A stretch of DNA of 58,058 bases. Source: Bacteroidota bacterium. GTDB taxonomy: Bacteria; Bacteroidota; Bacteroidia; AKYH767-A; OLB10. The notes under the pieces were generated by a model. It ran no database searches. It had not been told where the DNA came from and worked only from the letters and a program-made list of their open reading frames with translations. The DNA lies in assembly GCA_947447155.1 (NCBI GenBank), contig CANFIN010000007.1:1-58058 (forward strand), written 5' to 3'. The translations under genes and the position numbers were made by a program. This document shows, piece after piece, positions 18,438 to 28,635 of the stretch (position 1 is the stretch's first letter; each line of letters opens with the position of its first letter).

Positions 18438-18753
18438 TGGTTTTTATAGGTTGTTTTTATTAAAGTTTGATTTTAGAAATAGCGTTTGAAAACAATAATT
18501 TATCAGTATTGATAACAATGTTAATAAGTCTCCAACGACAAGCCACGAAGTTAATCAAATGGAAGCATATTTTTGAGCAAAACTTAGAGTAATTATTAAC
18601 AAAAACACGGATTAAAATTGGTGATAAAAAAAGGTGCATGTATGGTTGATTTTTCAAAAATTAAAATGATTTTTGAATTAAATCGTTTCATAAAATAAAA
18701 CTAAAACTTTTTTAAATTTTATCCGTAAAAAAAAACGAAAAATATAAAGAACC
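18438..18753. other. Intergenic region between divergent gyrA and clpC
   Basis: This is 316 bases of AT-rich DNA that must hold both promoters. A -7-like TAAATTTT (18713-18720) precedes clpC; no clear -33 was found. An apparent 65-codon frame on the minus strand has no supporting features. Nothing else is recognisable. Confidence 0.5.
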
Positions 18754-21294
18754 ATGGAAGCAAAATTTTCTCCGAGAGTAAAAGATGTGATTTCATTTAG
18801 CCGCGAAGAAGCACTACGATTAGGTCATGAGTATATTGGAACCGAACATTTGCTGTTAGGGCTTATTCGTGAAGGCGAAGGGATGGCAATCAAGTTTTTA
18901 AAATCCCTTAATATTAATCTTGTAGAGCTTCGTAAATCTGTTGAAAATGCAGTAAAAGGTAATACAACAACATCCAATAATTTAACAAATATTCCACTAA
19001 CCAAGCAAGCTGAAAAGGCACTTAAGTTTACTTATTTGGAAGCTAAAATTTTCAAATCTGATATAATAGGTACTGAACATTTGTTGCTTGCAATATTAAA
19101 AGACGAAGATAATATTGCTACTCAAATTTTAAATCAGTTTGGTATAACCTACGACATTATGCGTGAAGAACTAGACATTTTTAAATCAAAAATCCGTTCT
19201 GAATCGCCTCAATCTGGAGGTGATGAAGATCCTTATTCAAAGGATGATGACGGTCCTTCTTTCGGACAAACTAAAAAACCAACCGATAGCAAATCGAAAA
19301 CGCCTGTATTGGACAACTTCGGCCGCGACTTAACGAAAGCCGCTGAAGAGGGCAAACTAGACCCTATTGTTGGTCGCGAAAAAGAAATTGAGCGTGTATC
19401 GCAGATTCTTTCTCGTCGTAAAAAGAACAATCCAATTTTAATTGGAGAACCAGGCGTTGGTAAATCTGCCATAGCAGAAGGTTTAGCCCTTCGCATTATT
19501 CAACGTAAAGTTTCTAGGGTCCTATTCAATAAGAGAATTGTAACGCTTGATTTAGCTTCATTGGTTGCAGGTACTAAATACCGTGGTCAGTTTGAAGAGC
19601 GTATGAAAGCTGTTATGAATGAGCTTGAAAAATCACCTGATGTAATTTTATTCATCGATGAGATTCATACAATTATCGGTGCTGGTGGAGCCTCTGGTTC
19701 ATTAGATGCATCAAACATGTTTAAACCAGCTTTAGCACGTGGCGAAATTCAATGTATCGGTGCGACTACACTTGATGAATACCGTCAGTATATTGAGAAA
19801 GATGGTGCGTTAGACCGTCGTTTCCAAAAGGTAATTGTTGATCCTACTTCAGTAGATGAAACGATCCAGATATTATCAAATATTAAAGAACGATATGAAG
19901 AGCATCATCATGTGAACTATACTCCTGCTGCAATAGCAGCTTGCGTTAAGTTAACAAGTCGTTATATCACAGATCGTTTCCTGCCAGATAAAGCAATTGA
20001 TGCTTTAGATGAAGCCGGTTCTCGTGTGCATATTTCAAATATTCATGTTCCTCAAAATATCATCGATCTTGAAAACAAGGTAGCCGATATCAAGCAAGAG
20101 AAAAATCGTGTTGTTCGTAGTCAGAAGTACGAAGAGGCAGCTCGTTTACGTGATACTGAAAAGCAACTTATCGATCAATTAGAAACTGCTAAAAAAGCTT
20201 GGGAAGAAGAAACAAAAACACAAAGATATACTGTTGATGTTGAAGATGTGGCTAGTGTCGTAGCTATGATGAGTGGAATTCCTGTTACTAGGATTGCACA
20301 GGCAGAAACTACCCGATTGTTAAAGATGCCTGATGAGTTAAAAGGTAAAGTGATTGGTCAGGATGATGCTGTAAAGAAAGTTGTAAAAGCTATTCAGCGT
20401 AATCGTGCGGGATTAAAAGATCCAAATAAGCCTATCGGAACATTTATCTTCTTAGGTCCTACTGGAGTCGGTAAAACCGAATTAGCAAAAGTGTTAAGTC
20501 ATTATTTATTTGATTCTGAAGATGCATTAATTCGTATCGATATGAGTGAGTATATGGAGAAGTTCGCTGTATCTCGTTTGATCGGAGCGCCTCCGGGATA
20601 TGTTGGGTATGAAGAAGGTGGTCAGCTGACAGAAAAAGTTCGTCGTAAGCCTTACTCTATCGTATTATTAGATGAGATTGAAAAAGCTCATCCAGATGTA
20701 TTTAACTTATTACTTCAAGTTTTAGATGATGGTCAGTTAACGGATAGCCTTGGACGTAAGATTGATTTCAAGAATACGATTATTATCATGACTTCAAATA
20801 TAGGCTCTCGTCAACTTAAAGAATTTGGACAAGGAGTTGGATTTAATACTAATGCTCGCTCAAGTCAGTCAGATGATCATGCAAAAAGTGTTATTGAAAG
20901 TTCTTTGAAAAAAGCATTCGCTCCTGAATTCTTAAATCGTATTGATGATGTAGTAATGTTCAATAGCCTTACTAAAGAAGATATCTTCAAGATTATTGAT
21001 ATTGAACTAGCAGGATTGTACAAGCGCGTGAACGAACTTGGATATAAACTAATGTTAACTGATCAGGCAAAAGAATTCTTAACTGACAGAGGATATGATT
21101 CTAGCTATGGTGCCCGTCCTTTAAAGCGTGCAATTCAAAAGTACATCGAAGATCCGATGGCCGAAGAAATCATCAAAGGGGAATTAGTTGAAGGTGATAC
21201 ATTAGAGCTTGGACACGAAGCCGAAGCCGATCATTTAAAAATTAATATTGTGAAACCTTCGAAACCTTCGAAGAAGAAAAAAGAAGAATCATAA
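18754..21294 (+). CDS. clpC: ATP-dependent Clp protease ATP-binding subunit ClpC
   Basis: The 846-aa AAA+ unfoldase feeds proteins to ClpP. In order: a double Clp_N repeat (1-145, each with an IGTEHLLL motif), first AAA domain with Walker [10 protein letters not shown] near residue 230 and [17 protein letters not shown], a middle region with a UVR motif ([13 protein letters not shown], about 465) typical of ClpC, second AAA domain with GPTGVGKTE near 568, and the ClpB_D2 C-terminal domain. A basic [10 protein letters not shown] tail ends the protein. The UVR motif and the lack of a long ClpB middle coiled coil favour ClpC over ClpB. Confidence 0.96.
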   Translation: MEAKFSPRVKDVISFSREEALRLGHEYIGTEHLLLGLIREGEGMAIKFLKSLNINLVELRKSVENAVKGNTTTSNNLTNIPLTKQAEKALKFTYLEAKIFKSDIIGTEHLLLAILKDEDNIATQILNQFGITYDIMREELDIFKSKIRSESPQSGGDEDPYSKDDDGPSFGQTKKPTDSKSKTPVLDNFGRDLTKAAEEGKLDPIVGREKEIERVSQILSRRKKNNPILIGEPGVGKSAIAEGLALRIIQRKVSRVLFNKRIVTLDLASLVAGTKYRGQFEERMKAVMNELEKSPDVILFIDEIHTIIGAGGASGSLDASNMFKPALARGEIQCIGATTLDEYRQYIEKDGALDRRFQKVIVDPTSVDETIQILSNIKERYEEHHHVNYTPAAIAACVKLTSRYITDRFLPDKAIDALDEAGSRVHISNIHVPQNIIDLENKVADIKQEKNRVVRSQKYEEAARLRDTEKQLIDQLETAKKAWEEETKTQRYTVDVEDVASVVAMMSGIPVTRIAQAETTRLLKMPDELKGKVIGQDDAVKKVVKAIQRNRAGLKDPNKPIGTFIFLGPTGVGKTELAKVLSHYLFDSEDALIRIDMSEYMEKFAVSRLIGAPPGYVGYEEGGQLTEKVRRKPYSIVLLDEIEKAHPDVFNLLLQVLDDGQLTDSLGRKIDFKNTIIIMTSNIGSRQLKEFGQGVGFNTNARSSQSDDHAKSVIESSLKKAFAPEFLNRIDDVVMFNSLTKEDIFKIIDIELAGLYKRVNELGYKLMLTDQAKEFLTDRGYDSSYGARPLKRAIQKYIEDPMAEEIIKGELVEGDTLELGHEAEADHLKINIVKPSKPSKKKKEES

Positions 21295-21310
21295 ACTGAT
21301 TCGTATAAAT

Positions 21311-21340
21311 GAAAAGAGCGACCAATTGGTCGCTCTTTTC
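21311..21340. terminator. Bidirectional terminator between clpC and fabI
   Basis: A perfect palindrome: GAAAAGAGCGACC, AATT centre, GGTCGCTCTTTTC. It has an A-tract on the left and a T-tract on the right, so it serves both convergent genes. Confidence 0.85.
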
Positions 21341-21365
21341 ATTTAATTAGATTGTTATATAATTA

Positions 21366-22178
21366 CTAATCTGCGAATTTATCCATCATCTCTTTACTTA
21401 CTCCGGTATAAGAGAATCCTCCATCATGAAATAAGTTTTGCATGGTAACCATTTTAGTGTAATCGCTAAACAATGTTAAGCAATAATCAGCGCATGATTC
21501 TGCACTTGCATTTCCTAAAGGTGACATAACATCTGCGTAGTTATAAAATCCATCAAATCCTTTTACTCCTTGTCCTGCGGTAGTTTTTGTTGGCGACTGA
21601 GAAATTGTATTAATACGAACTTTCTTAGCCTTTCCATAATGATATCCGAAGCTTCGTGTGATGCTTTCTAAAAGTGATTTAGCATCTGCCATGTCACCAT
21701 AGTCAGGGAATACACGCTGAGCAGCGATATAAGACAAAGCAACTACACTACCCCATTCTGAAATAGCGTCTAAACGCATTGCAGTTTGAAGCGTTTTATG
21801 TAATGACATCGCCGAGATATCTACCGTTTTATGGTAATAATCGTAGTCTAAATCAGTGTACGTTTTTCCTTTACGTACGTTAGGCGACATACCAATTGAG
21901 TGTAAAACAAAATCGATTTTTCCGCCTAATATTTCTTGCGACTTAGTAAATAAATTTTCAAGGTCTTCAATGCTTGTTGCATCCGCACCAATAACTTGAG
22001 CATTGCATTTTGTAGCAAGCTCGTTAATTGCACCCATTCTTAATGCGACAGGTGCATTTGTTAATGTAAATGTTGCTCCTTCTTCATGACAGCGTTCAGC
22101 AACTTTCCATGCAATTGAATTTGGGTCCAATGCTCCGAAAATAATTCCTCTTTTTCCTTTTAACAGGTTAGTAGCCAT
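21366..22178 (-). CDS. fabI: Enoyl-[acyl-carrier-protein] reductase (NADH)
   Basis: FabI reduces the enoyl-ACP double bond in the last step of each fatty-acid elongation cycle. The 270-aa SDR-fold protein has the divergent nucleotide motif GALDPNSIAWKVAERCHEEGA instead of a GxGxxG loop, as in FabI. The active site is SY-x9-Y-x6-K: in SYIAAQRVFPDYGDMADAKS both tyrosines and the lysine are at FabI spacing. The terminal PLGNASAES region fits the family. It has its own promoter in the 45-base gap after recN. Confidence 0.94.
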   Translation of the reverse strand: MATNLLKGKRGIIFGALDPNSIAWKVAERCHEEGATFTLTNAPVALRMGAINELATKCNAQVIGADATSIEDLENLFTKSQEILGGKIDFVLHSIGMSPNVRKGKTYTDLDYDYYHKTVDISAMSLHKTLQTAMRLDAISEWGSVVALSYIAAQRVFPDYGDMADAKSLLESITRSFGYHYGKAKKVRINTISQSPTKTTAGQGVKGFDGFYNYADVMSPLGNASAESCADYCLTLFSDYTKMVTMQNLFHDGGFSYTGVSKEMMDKFAD

Positions 22179-22197
22179 AGTATCTATTTTATGGGTT

Positions 22198-22205
22198 CAA
22201 AAGTA
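22198..22205 (-). promoter_or_regulatory. -7 element upstream of fabI
   Basis: TACTTTTG on the minus strand (22205-22198) matches TAnnTTTG exactly, about 20 bases before the ATG at 22178. No clear TTG lies at the -33 distance. Confidence 0.45.
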
Positions 22206-22223
22206 GTTTAAATATTTGAAAAC

Positions 22224-23888
22224 TTAGTTGGCGATCAGGGCTTTTGCGTTATCTATAGCTGCCTCTGTCAGTTGTTCGCCTGATAACATCCTTGCTATTT
22301 CTTGAACCCTTTGACTGTCGTTCAGTAATTTAAGCGAAGTATGTGTTTTTTCTTTTCCTTCTGTTTTGTAAACAAAGTAATGATGATGACCCTTTCCCGC
22401 CATTTGAGGTAGATGCGTTATTGCAATCACTTGGTGGTTTTCAGCCATCTTCTTTACAATGCTTCCAACTTTGGCTGCTGTTTCGCCAGAAATACCTGCG
22501 TCAATTTCGTCAAATATAACGGTTGGCATATCCGATAGTTCAGCCATCATGGCTTTAATGCAAAGCATCAATCGGGATAATTCACCACCTGATGCTACTT
22601 TGCCAATTTCTTTGTGTGTTCCACCTTTATTGGCGAGGAATAAAAATTTAATCTGGTTTCCACCATCAGCATTAAAATCGGAAGGTGTTAAGTCAAGGCA
22701 TTCTATTTTTAATGTTGCACCAGCCATCGCAACATCCATTAACATGCGATTGATTTCTCCCTCAATTTTCGGAATGGCTTTTTTGCGGTTGGTACTTAGC
22801 ATCTCTGCAATCGAATTCAATTCTTTTGTATGTGCTAAAATTTCTTTTTCAGTCGTATCAATTTTGTCTTGAAGTGAATCGATCAAATTTACCTTTTCTG
22901 CAAGATCAGCTTCAATGTTCATTAAATCTTGTATTGAACTTACTCGGTGTTTTTGCTGTAATCGATAAATCAGATTAAGTCGATCGGACACAATTTGCAT
23001 TCGCGCATTATCCGCATTAATCTCGTTTGTCGCATCTTCCAATTCGTCAGCGATATCTTTTAATTCAACACAGCTGCTGTTTAAACGATTGAAGAATTCC
23101 TGATAACGAGCATCAAACTTTATGAGAGACTGTAGCTGAGTAGCACATGCTTTTAAATTAGAAAGCAAGGTTGTTTCTCCACCATTAATACTCTGATATG
23201 CACTAAATAATTTCTCTTTAATCTCTTCCGCATTTTCAAGTTTCTCAAGGTCTTGCTCTAGTTGCGTTTGCTCATCAGGATTATTTAAAAGTGCTTCTCC
23301 TAATTCGGTTAATTGAAAATTGAAATAGTCTAAGTCAGCCTTGCCTTTTGCTTCTTCTGTTTTTAATGTTTCGAGAATCTTCTTTTTCTGATTTATGATT
23401 GAAAAGATGCTTTTATAGTTGGCCAGATTTTTTGTGTTCTTAGCATAGGCATCAACTAAGTTTAATTGAAATGCTCCAGAGTTTAATAATAGTGTTTCGT
23501 GTTGCGAATGGATATCGACCAACTGCAGGGTAAGCTCTTTTAATGTTGCCAGGTTTACGGGAGAGTCATTAATAAATGCGCGAGATTTACCTTCAGGATT
23601 TATCTCTCTTCGTATATGTGTTTCTGCCTCAAAATCTAAATCGTTATTTTTAAAAAAATCAGCATGCGATTTTTCCGATATCTGAAATGTTCCTTCAATG
23701 ATGCATTTAGATTTTTTATCTAATAAAGTTCCTGAATCGGCCCGCTGACCTAATATTAATTCAAGTGCACCTAATAAAATGGATTTTCCTGCACCGGTTT
23801 CTCCAGTAATTACAGATAAACCTTGATCGAATACGATGTCAAGTTCATCAATCAAAATGTAATTCTTTACGTAAAGTCTCTTTAACAT
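22224..23888 (-). CDS. recN: DNA repair protein RecN
   Basis: RecN is an SMC-like ATPase that holds broken DNA ends together. The 554-aa protein has Walker A GETGAGKSILLGAL at residues 29-42, long coiled-coil arms with TLKELTLQLVDIHSQHETLLL before them, the ABC signature ASGGELSRLMLCIKAM near 435 and Walker B TVIFDEIDAGISGETA near 460. The order recN, DUF4835, coaBC, rpoZ, bamD is a typical Bacteroidota cluster. Confidence 0.95.
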   Translation of the reverse strand: MLKRLYVKNYILIDELDIVFDQGLSVITGETGAGKSILLGALELILGQRADSGTLLDKKSKCIIEGTFQISEKSHADFFKNNDLDFEAETHIRREINPEGKSRAFINDSPVNLATLKELTLQLVDIHSQHETLLLNSGAFQLNLVDAYAKNTKNLANYKSIFSIINQKKKILETLKTEEAKGKADLDYFNFQLTELGEALLNNPDEQTQLEQDLEKLENAEEIKEKLFSAYQSINGGETTLLSNLKACATQLQSLIKFDARYQEFFNRLNSSCVELKDIADELEDATNEINADNARMQIVSDRLNLIYRLQQKHRVSSIQDLMNIEADLAEKVNLIDSLQDKIDTTEKEILAHTKELNSIAEMLSTNRKKAIPKIEGEINRMLMDVAMAGATLKIECLDLTPSDFNADGGNQIKFLFLANKGGTHKEIGKVASGGELSRLMLCIKAMMAELSDMPTVIFDEIDAGISGETAAKVGSIVKKMAENHQVIAITHLPQMAGKGHHHYFVYKTEGKEKTHTSLKLLNDSQRVQEIARMLSGEQLTEAAIDNAKALIAN

Positions 23889-23912
23889 GACTTAATGATC
23901 AATCAAAAAAAA

Positions 23913-24818
23913 TTAATTTCCGCCTGTTTGGATTTTGTTGTACTTGGTGGAGTTCGAAGGGTCGATTTCAGATAGAATTAGAACCATATTGGATTTAATA
24001 TCACCTGATGCACCCGAGAAAATATTCACAACTTCATCTGCTTTTGCGTCAAACAATGTTTTCATGAAAACAGATTGCGGTTTATCATTATTTACTCTTC
24101 TAATGTTTTCAATCGCATCAGCACATATACGAATAGATTCATCTCTGGTTTTTGTCATCGTGTCTAATCCTTTACGATGAAAATCATAGTATAAATTACG
24201 GATTGGCTTGTAAATAGGATTGTTTATGTTTTCACATAGCCAATAACGATTTCTGTTAGCCTCAAATGCTTTCCATCCTGGTTCTGCGGCGTTAGTACTA
24301 TTAGCAACAATAGATTGTGCTTTGGCAAAATATTCACCTCCTCCAAGTTTTGAATAAGAGTCATAATCTAAGCCTAAAATGATGTTTGCATAATATGCTA
24401 ATACAGAAACTAAATTTGGATTTCTACCTGACTCACCTGCATAATCCAATGTTTGAAATTCAACATATCTGAAAGTAAAGTCATCGTCTTTATAATTAAT
24501 CAACGGTGAATTATAAGATGTACCAAAAACAGGTCTTCTGGCAGATACTTGTATGCTACCTTTAAATTCATCAGTGGAAACACGATCTGTTATTTCTATC
24601 TGAATGGAACACTCAATTTTTTCTTCCATTTTAAATTTATCATTCGTCCAGCGCGTATTATTCATGAATTCATAAATAGCTGTCTGAAGTGTTGTATAAA
24701 TTTTCTTATCAGAGCTTTGGATGCGTGGCGTAAGTACATTCACCTGACAGGTAAGTTCCTGCGCGAAAATAGTCGTGGAGGAAAAAATAAATAAGAATAG
24801 AAATAGAATCTTACGCAT
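23913..24818 (-). CDS. DUF4835 family protein (PorD-like, possibly type IX secretion-associated)
   Basis: From the Met at 24818 the product is 301 aa with a signal peptide (MRKILFLFLFIFSSTTIFAQ); a Met two codons upstream is less likely. The body has FMNNTRWTNDKF, IECSIQIEI, IQVSARRPVFGTSYNSPLINYKDDDF and YYANIILGLDYDSYSKLGG, the conserved pattern of DUF4835. Members of this family are restricted to Bacteroidota and, as I recall, are annotated as the type IX secretion protein PorD. It overlaps the end of coaBC by 8 bases. A T9SS role is from family knowledge, not seen directly. Confidence 0.85.
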   Translation of the reverse strand: MRKILFLFLFIFSSTTIFAQELTCQVNVLTPRIQSSDKKIYTTLQTAIYEFMNNTRWTNDKFKMEEKIECSIQIEITDRVSTDEFKGSIQVSARRPVFGTSYNSPLINYKDDDFTFRYVEFQTLDYAGESGRNPNLVSVLAYYANIILGLDYDSYSKLGGGEYFAKAQSIVANSTNAAEPGWKAFEANRNRYWLCENINNPIYKPIRNLYYDFHRKGLDTMTKTRDESIRICADAIENIRRVNNDKPQSVFMKTLFDAKADEVVNIFSGASGDIKSNMVLILSEIDPSNSTKYNKIQTGGN

Positions 24819-26007
24819 GCACAAACTCCTTTATTTTTTTAACGATATCTTTTGCTAAATCGGTTTTTAATTTTAACGGAAGTTCGGTCGTTTCAGTATG
24901 ACTTATAAATGTAATCTTGTTAGTGTCAGTGCCAAAACCAGCCCCTTCATCGTTAAGCGAATTTAAGATAATTAAATCTAAATTCTTTGCATTTAATTTA
25001 TTCTTTGCATTATTTATTTCATCATTTGTTTCTAGTGCAAATCCCACTAAAAACTGATTATTTTTTTTAATTTGACCAAGGCTTGCGGCGATGTCCTTCG
25101 TCTTTATTAATGACAGGTTCATATCGCTATCCGACTTTTTAATTTTAGTGGAGGAGGTTACTTCAGGGGTATAGTCTGCAACAGCAGCGGTTAATACAGC
25201 TCCCGCAGCATTTTCAAAATTTGTCATCACAGCCTCATACATTTCTAAAGCACTGTTTACTGAAATGACGGTTATCCCTCTTGGAATTTCTATTGAAACA
25301 GGACCTAAAACCAAAATCACATCCGCTCCATTATCCGCTAATTCTTTGGCAATTGCAACTCCCATTTTGCCAGTAGAATGGTTGCTGATATAACGAACAG
25401 GATCTATTGCTTCTCTTGTTGGACCAGCTGTAACAATAATCTTTTGTCCATGAAGTGGTAAATCTGAACAAAGAAAGTTAACAACTTCGTTAACGATATC
25501 AATAGGTTCAACCAATCTTCCCTCTCCTACTAGTCCGCTTGCTAATTCACCTTGCGCAGGGCCAACAATTTTATGAATTCTGGTTGTTAACTTTTTTAAG
25601 TTTTCTTGAGTTGATTCATGTAAAAACATATCATGATCCATTGCAGGCGCAATCATTACCGGACAACGCGCTGATAAATAAACTGCATCTACAATTGATT
25701 CACAGATTCCTGTAGCAAAATGAGCAATAGTATTGGCTGAGGCTGGCGCAATCACTAATAAGTCGGCCCATAGTCCTAACTCTACATGATTATTCCAGGT
25801 TTCATCTTCTGAAACCATGGAATGAAATACGGGATTTTTAGATAAGGTGGAAAGTGTTAGTGGACTGATAAATTCCGTAGCAGAAGGTGTCATAATAACA
25901 CGCACATTGGCTCCTTCTTTCACTAACAAACGACAAAGATCCGCGGCTTTATAAGCTGAAATACTGCCGGTAATCCCGAGCAGGATATTTTTACCGGATA
26001 GCCGCAT
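24811..26007 (-). CDS. coaBC: Bifunctional phosphopantothenoylcysteine decarboxylase/phosphopantothenate-cysteine ligase
   Basis: CoaBC carries out two consecutive steps of coenzyme A synthesis. The 398-aa protein has an N-terminal flavoprotein decarboxylase domain (LLGITGSISAYKAADLCRLL at 8-27, the active-site APAMDHDMF near 128). The C-terminal ligase domain begins near 185 (IIVTAGPTREAIDPVRYISN and HSTGKMGVAIAKELADNGA). Both activities are therefore fused as usual. It is the third gene in the bamD operon, 6 bases after rpoZ. Confidence 0.95.
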   Translation of the reverse strand: MRLSGKNILLGITGSISAYKAADLCRLLVKEGANVRVIMTPSATEFISPLTLSTLSKNPVFHSMVSEDETWNNHVELGLWADLLVIAPASANTIAHFATGICESIVDAVYLSARCPVMIAPAMDHDMFLHESTQENLKKLTTRIHKIVGPAQGELASGLVGEGRLVEPIDIVNEVVNFLCSDLPLHGQKIIVTAGPTREAIDPVRYISNHSTGKMGVAIAKELADNGADVILVLGPVSIEIPRGITVISVNSALEMYEAVMTNFENAAGAVLTAAVADYTPEVTSSTKIKKSDSDMNLSLIKTKDIAASLGQIKKNNQFLVGFALETNDEINNAKNKLNAKNLDLIILNSLNDEGAGFGTDTNKITFISHTETTELPLKLKTDLAKDIVKKIKEFVHA

Positions 26008-26013
26008 ATTTAA

Positions 26014-26337
26014 TTATTCTTGGTCCTTAAGTGGATTTCTATGATAAATTTTTCCGTCTAAAAACTCTTGAATAGATACCAATGTTGGCTTAGGTAAACG
26101 CTCATAGTGTTTAGAAATCTCAATTTGTTCACGGTTTTCAAAAATCTCTTCTAAGTTATCTGTTGCAGAAGCAAACTCTGATAATTTATCAGTCAATTCT
26201 TCTTTCATCTCTGATGCAATATGATTTGAACGACGAGATAAAACTACAATTGATTCGTAGATGTTTCCTGTCTTTTCTTCAAAGTTCAACAGGTCGCGTG
26301 TAACAGTTGTGTTGGTAGAAGATTTATAATTTGCCAT
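26014..26337 (-). CDS. rpoZ: DNA-directed RNA polymerase omega subunit (Bacteroidota type)
   Basis: The 107-aa protein is of the RpoZ/RPB6-like family found between bamD and coaBC in Bacteroidota. The conserved part is TGNIYESIVVLSRRSNHIA (residues 24-42), equivalent to the omega YxxVxxxxxRAxQI segment, followed by an acidic helix and a C-terminal part with EFLDGKIYHRNP. It helps assemble RNA polymerase. The assignment rests on motif and position. Confidence 0.85.
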   Translation of the reverse strand: MANYKSSTNTTVTRDLLNFEEKTGNIYESIVVLSRRSNHIASEMKEELTDKLSEFASATDNLEEIFENREQIEISKHYERLPKPTLVSIQEFLDGKIYHRNPLKDQE

Positions 26338-26365
26338 AGTAGGAAATGATTATCGTTTTTATGAG

Positions 26366-27175
26366 TTATGAATTTTTAACTTGATTTTCAAATTTCTTTA
26401 CTTCAGATTTTGAAGCATCAAATATCTTTTCTGCGTCGCGAAGATACCTACTTTGTGGGAAATTATCTACTAATTTGTAATAGATATCTAAAGTATTTTT
26501 AAATCGCTCTTCTTTTTTAGTGTCAATGCTTTTAGTTGCATATGAAAACTGGGCTTTCATCATCGTAAAAAGAGCCACCTCTTTGTATTCTGTTCCAGGA
26601 TAAACAGTCAGTAAATTCTCAAAAGCAACTACAGAAGCTTTGTATTCTTCCATATCAAAATAGAGTTTTGCTATATCAAACGACTTGTCTTCTAGTTTTT
26701 TACGCAATTCATCAATTCGAATGTTAGCTTCTTTTACTTTTTCGCCTTGCGGATAGCGATTTATAAATAATTGAAATTTTTCAATAGCCTCAAGCGTAGA
26801 TGTTTGATCTAGGCTGGAGATAGGACTATCCAAGTAATAGCAATAGGCAAACATGTATTGGGCCTCTTCGGCGTGCTTACTATTAGGAAATGTTTGAACA
26901 AAATTGTTAAAGTAGTAAGCAGCTGTCTGGTAATCATCTACATAATAAGTGCAATAGGAATAGTAATAATAGGACTCTTCCGCCTTTGCCGTACCTCTAT
27001 AAACAGAAATCAATTCTTCAAATAATTGAAGCGCATGGTAGTAGTCCTTTTTCTCGTAATATTTAACGGCTCCAATGTACTTGGCATCCATATCCGGATT
27101 CTTCGTAAGCTTCTGAAACTTACTACATGATGATATCACTAAAACCATTACGAGGAAGGCTATTCCTTTCTTCAT
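26366..27175 (-). CDS. bamD: Outer membrane protein assembly factor BamD
   Basis: The 269-aa lipoprotein has a lipobox VLVISSC near residue 17. It is made of TPR-like helices: VKYYEKKDYYHALQLFEELISV, YYFNNFVQTFPNSKHAEEAQYM and FINRYPQGEKVKEANIRIDEL. BamD works with BamA to insert beta-barrel proteins into the outer membrane. First gene of the leftward bamD-rpoZ-coaBC-DUF4835-recN block, divergent from the SPT-like gene across 162 bases. Confidence 0.9.
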   Translation of the reverse strand: MKKGIAFLVMVLVISSCSKFQKLTKNPDMDAKYIGAVKYYEKKDYYHALQLFEELISVYRGTAKAEESYYYYSYCTYYVDDYQTAAYYFNNFVQTFPNSKHAEEAQYMFAYCYYLDSPISSLDQTSTLEAIEKFQLFINRYPQGEKVKEANIRIDELRKKLEDKSFDIAKLYFDMEEYKASVVAFENLLTVYPGTEYKEVALFTMMKAQFSYATKSIDTKKEERFKNTLDIYYKLVDNFPQSRYLRDAEKIFDASKSEVKKFENQVKNS

Positions 27176-27251
27176 TTTCTCTAAAATATCCGCAAATTTA
27201 ACTAATTAGACTATCAAAAATCCCTCATTAAACAAGAACTTGTTAAAAATA

Positions 27252-27284
27252 TTGTAATTGTTAAGCAATTAAAAGTTAATTTTG
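27252..27284 (+). promoter_or_regulatory. Promoter of the SPT-like gene
   Basis: TTG (27252-27254), 22 bases, TAATTTTG (27277-27284); a second TTG at 27258 gives a 16-base spacer. The ATG at 27338 lies 53 bases downstream, so unlike recF or pcm this mRNA has a real leader. Confidence 0.6.
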
Positions 27285-27337
27285 TTCCCACTTTTGAATC
27301 ACAAGATATCAAGAATAAAAACCAAAAAAAATATACA

Positions 27338-28585
27338 ATGATTGATTTATTTGAAAAGCTAAAGCAAAACCGCGGACCTTTAGGGATGCATGCAAAGGAT
27401 GCCCACGGATATTTTACATTTCCAAAGTTAGAGGGTGATATTTCAAACAAGATGATTTTCCGTGGAAGAGAGCGACTTGTTTGGAGTTTAAATAATTATT
27501 TGGGTTTAGCTAATCATCCTGAAGTACGCAAAGCAGATGAAGAAGGTGCGAAAATGTATGGATTTGCGTTGCCAATGGGAGCAAGAATGATGTCGGGTAA
27601 CTCCAACCCTCATGAAAAATTAGAGGCTGAGTTATCAAGTTTCATGAGTAAAGAAGATACAATCCTTTTAAATTTTGGGTACCAAGGAATGGTAAGTGCT
27701 ATTGATGCTTTGGTTGATCGTCACGATGTAATTGTTTACGATTCTGAAGCACATGCTTGTATCATCGATGGTTTACGTCTGCATATGGGTAAGCGCTTTG
27801 TTTATCCGCATAACGATATCAATAATCTTATAAAGCAATTAGAAAGAGCAACAAAGCTTGTTGAAAATACCAATGGTTCTATTCTGGTAATTACTGAAGG
27901 TGTTTTTGGTATGTCGGGTGATCAAGGTAAACTGAAGGAAATTGTTGAGTTAAAAAAGAAGTTCAACTTCCGTTTGTTTGTTGATGACGCACATGGATTC
28001 GGTACGATGGGTAAAACTGGTGCTGGTACTGCAGAGCATCAAGGTGTTCAAGACGGAGTTGATATTTACTTCGGAACGTTTGCAAAATCGATGGCCTTAA
28101 TTGGTGCTTTCATTAGTAGCGAAGAGCAAGTTGTAGAGTATTTACGTTATAATATGCGTTCTCAAATTTTTGCTAAATCGTTGCCAATGCCGTTAGTAAT
28201 CGGTGCTTTAAAACGCTTAGAATTATTAAGAACGCAGCCTGAGTTGAAAGATAAATTATGGGAGATTACTAACGCGCTTCAATCAGGATTAAAAGCAGAA
28301 GGATTTGAATTAGGAAATACAGATTCTCCGGTTACTCCAGTATATTTAAACGGAACTATACCAGAAGCAACAAACCTTATTCTTGATTTACGTGAGAACT
28401 ACGATATCTTCTGCTCAATGGTGGTTTATCCGGTGGTACCTAAAGGAGTTATTATGCTTCGTTTGATTCCTACAGCCGTTCATACTTTAGAGGATGTTAC
28501 TTATACAATCAATGCCTTCAAAGATGTCAAGAAAAATCTTTTGGCAGGCAAGTATAATTTAGATAAAATCGTTACTTCTTTATAA
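27338..28585 (+). CDS. Serine palmitoyltransferase-like alpha-oxoamine synthase
   Basis: The 415-aa PLP enzyme belongs to the alpha-oxoamine synthase family, which condenses an amino acid with an acyl-CoA. Visible parts are LVWSLNNYLGLANHPEV, MGARMMSGNSNPHEKLE, YDSEAHACIIDGLRLHMGKR, ITEGVFGMSGDQGKL, LFVDDAHGFGTMG and the PLP-lysine site FGTFAKSMALIGAF (about residue 248). The overall pattern matches Bacteroidota proteins annotated as serine palmitoyltransferase, the first step of sphingolipid synthesis. Glycine C-acetyltransferase or cysteate acyltransferase (sulfonolipids) are alternatives that sequence alone does not exclude. Monocistronic with its own promoter and terminator. Confidence 0.9.
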   Translation: MIDLFEKLKQNRGPLGMHAKDAHGYFTFPKLEGDISNKMIFRGRERLVWSLNNYLGLANHPEVRKADEEGAKMYGFALPMGARMMSGNSNPHEKLEAELSSFMSKEDTILLNFGYQGMVSAIDALVDRHDVIVYDSEAHACIIDGLRLHMGKRFVYPHNDINNLIKQLERATKLVENTNGSILVITEGVFGMSGDQGKLKEIVELKKKFNFRLFVDDAHGFGTMGKTGAGTAEHQGVQDGVDIYFGTFAKSMALIGAFISSEEQVVEYLRYNMRSQIFAKSLPMPLVIGALKRLELLRTQPELKDKLWEITNALQSGLKAEGFELGNTDSPVTPVYLNGTIPEATNLILDLRENYDIFCSMVVYPVVPKGVIMLRLIPTAVHTLEDVTYTINAFKDVKKNLLAGKYNLDKIVTSL

Positions 28586-28610
28586 TAATAGCACTAAGAA
28601 AAAAAATAAA

Positions 28611-28635
28611 AGCCTCTGTTAAACAGAGGCTTTTT
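28611..28635. terminator. Bidirectional terminator between the SPT-like and FKBP genes
   Basis: AGCCTCTG-TTAAA-CAGAGGCT followed by TTTTT on the plus strand, and by a long T-rich tract on the minus strand. The stem contains the last codons and stop of the FKBP gene. Confidence 0.85.

Noticed and set aside
18460-18657. 65-codon frame on the minus strand in the gyrA-clpC intergenic region
   Set aside because: No family features, extremely AT-rich, and it occupies the region expected to hold both promoters.
22459-22872. 137-codon frame antisense to recN
   Set aside because: It is the mirror frame of a strongly conserved RecN coding sequence; no start context or domain of its own.
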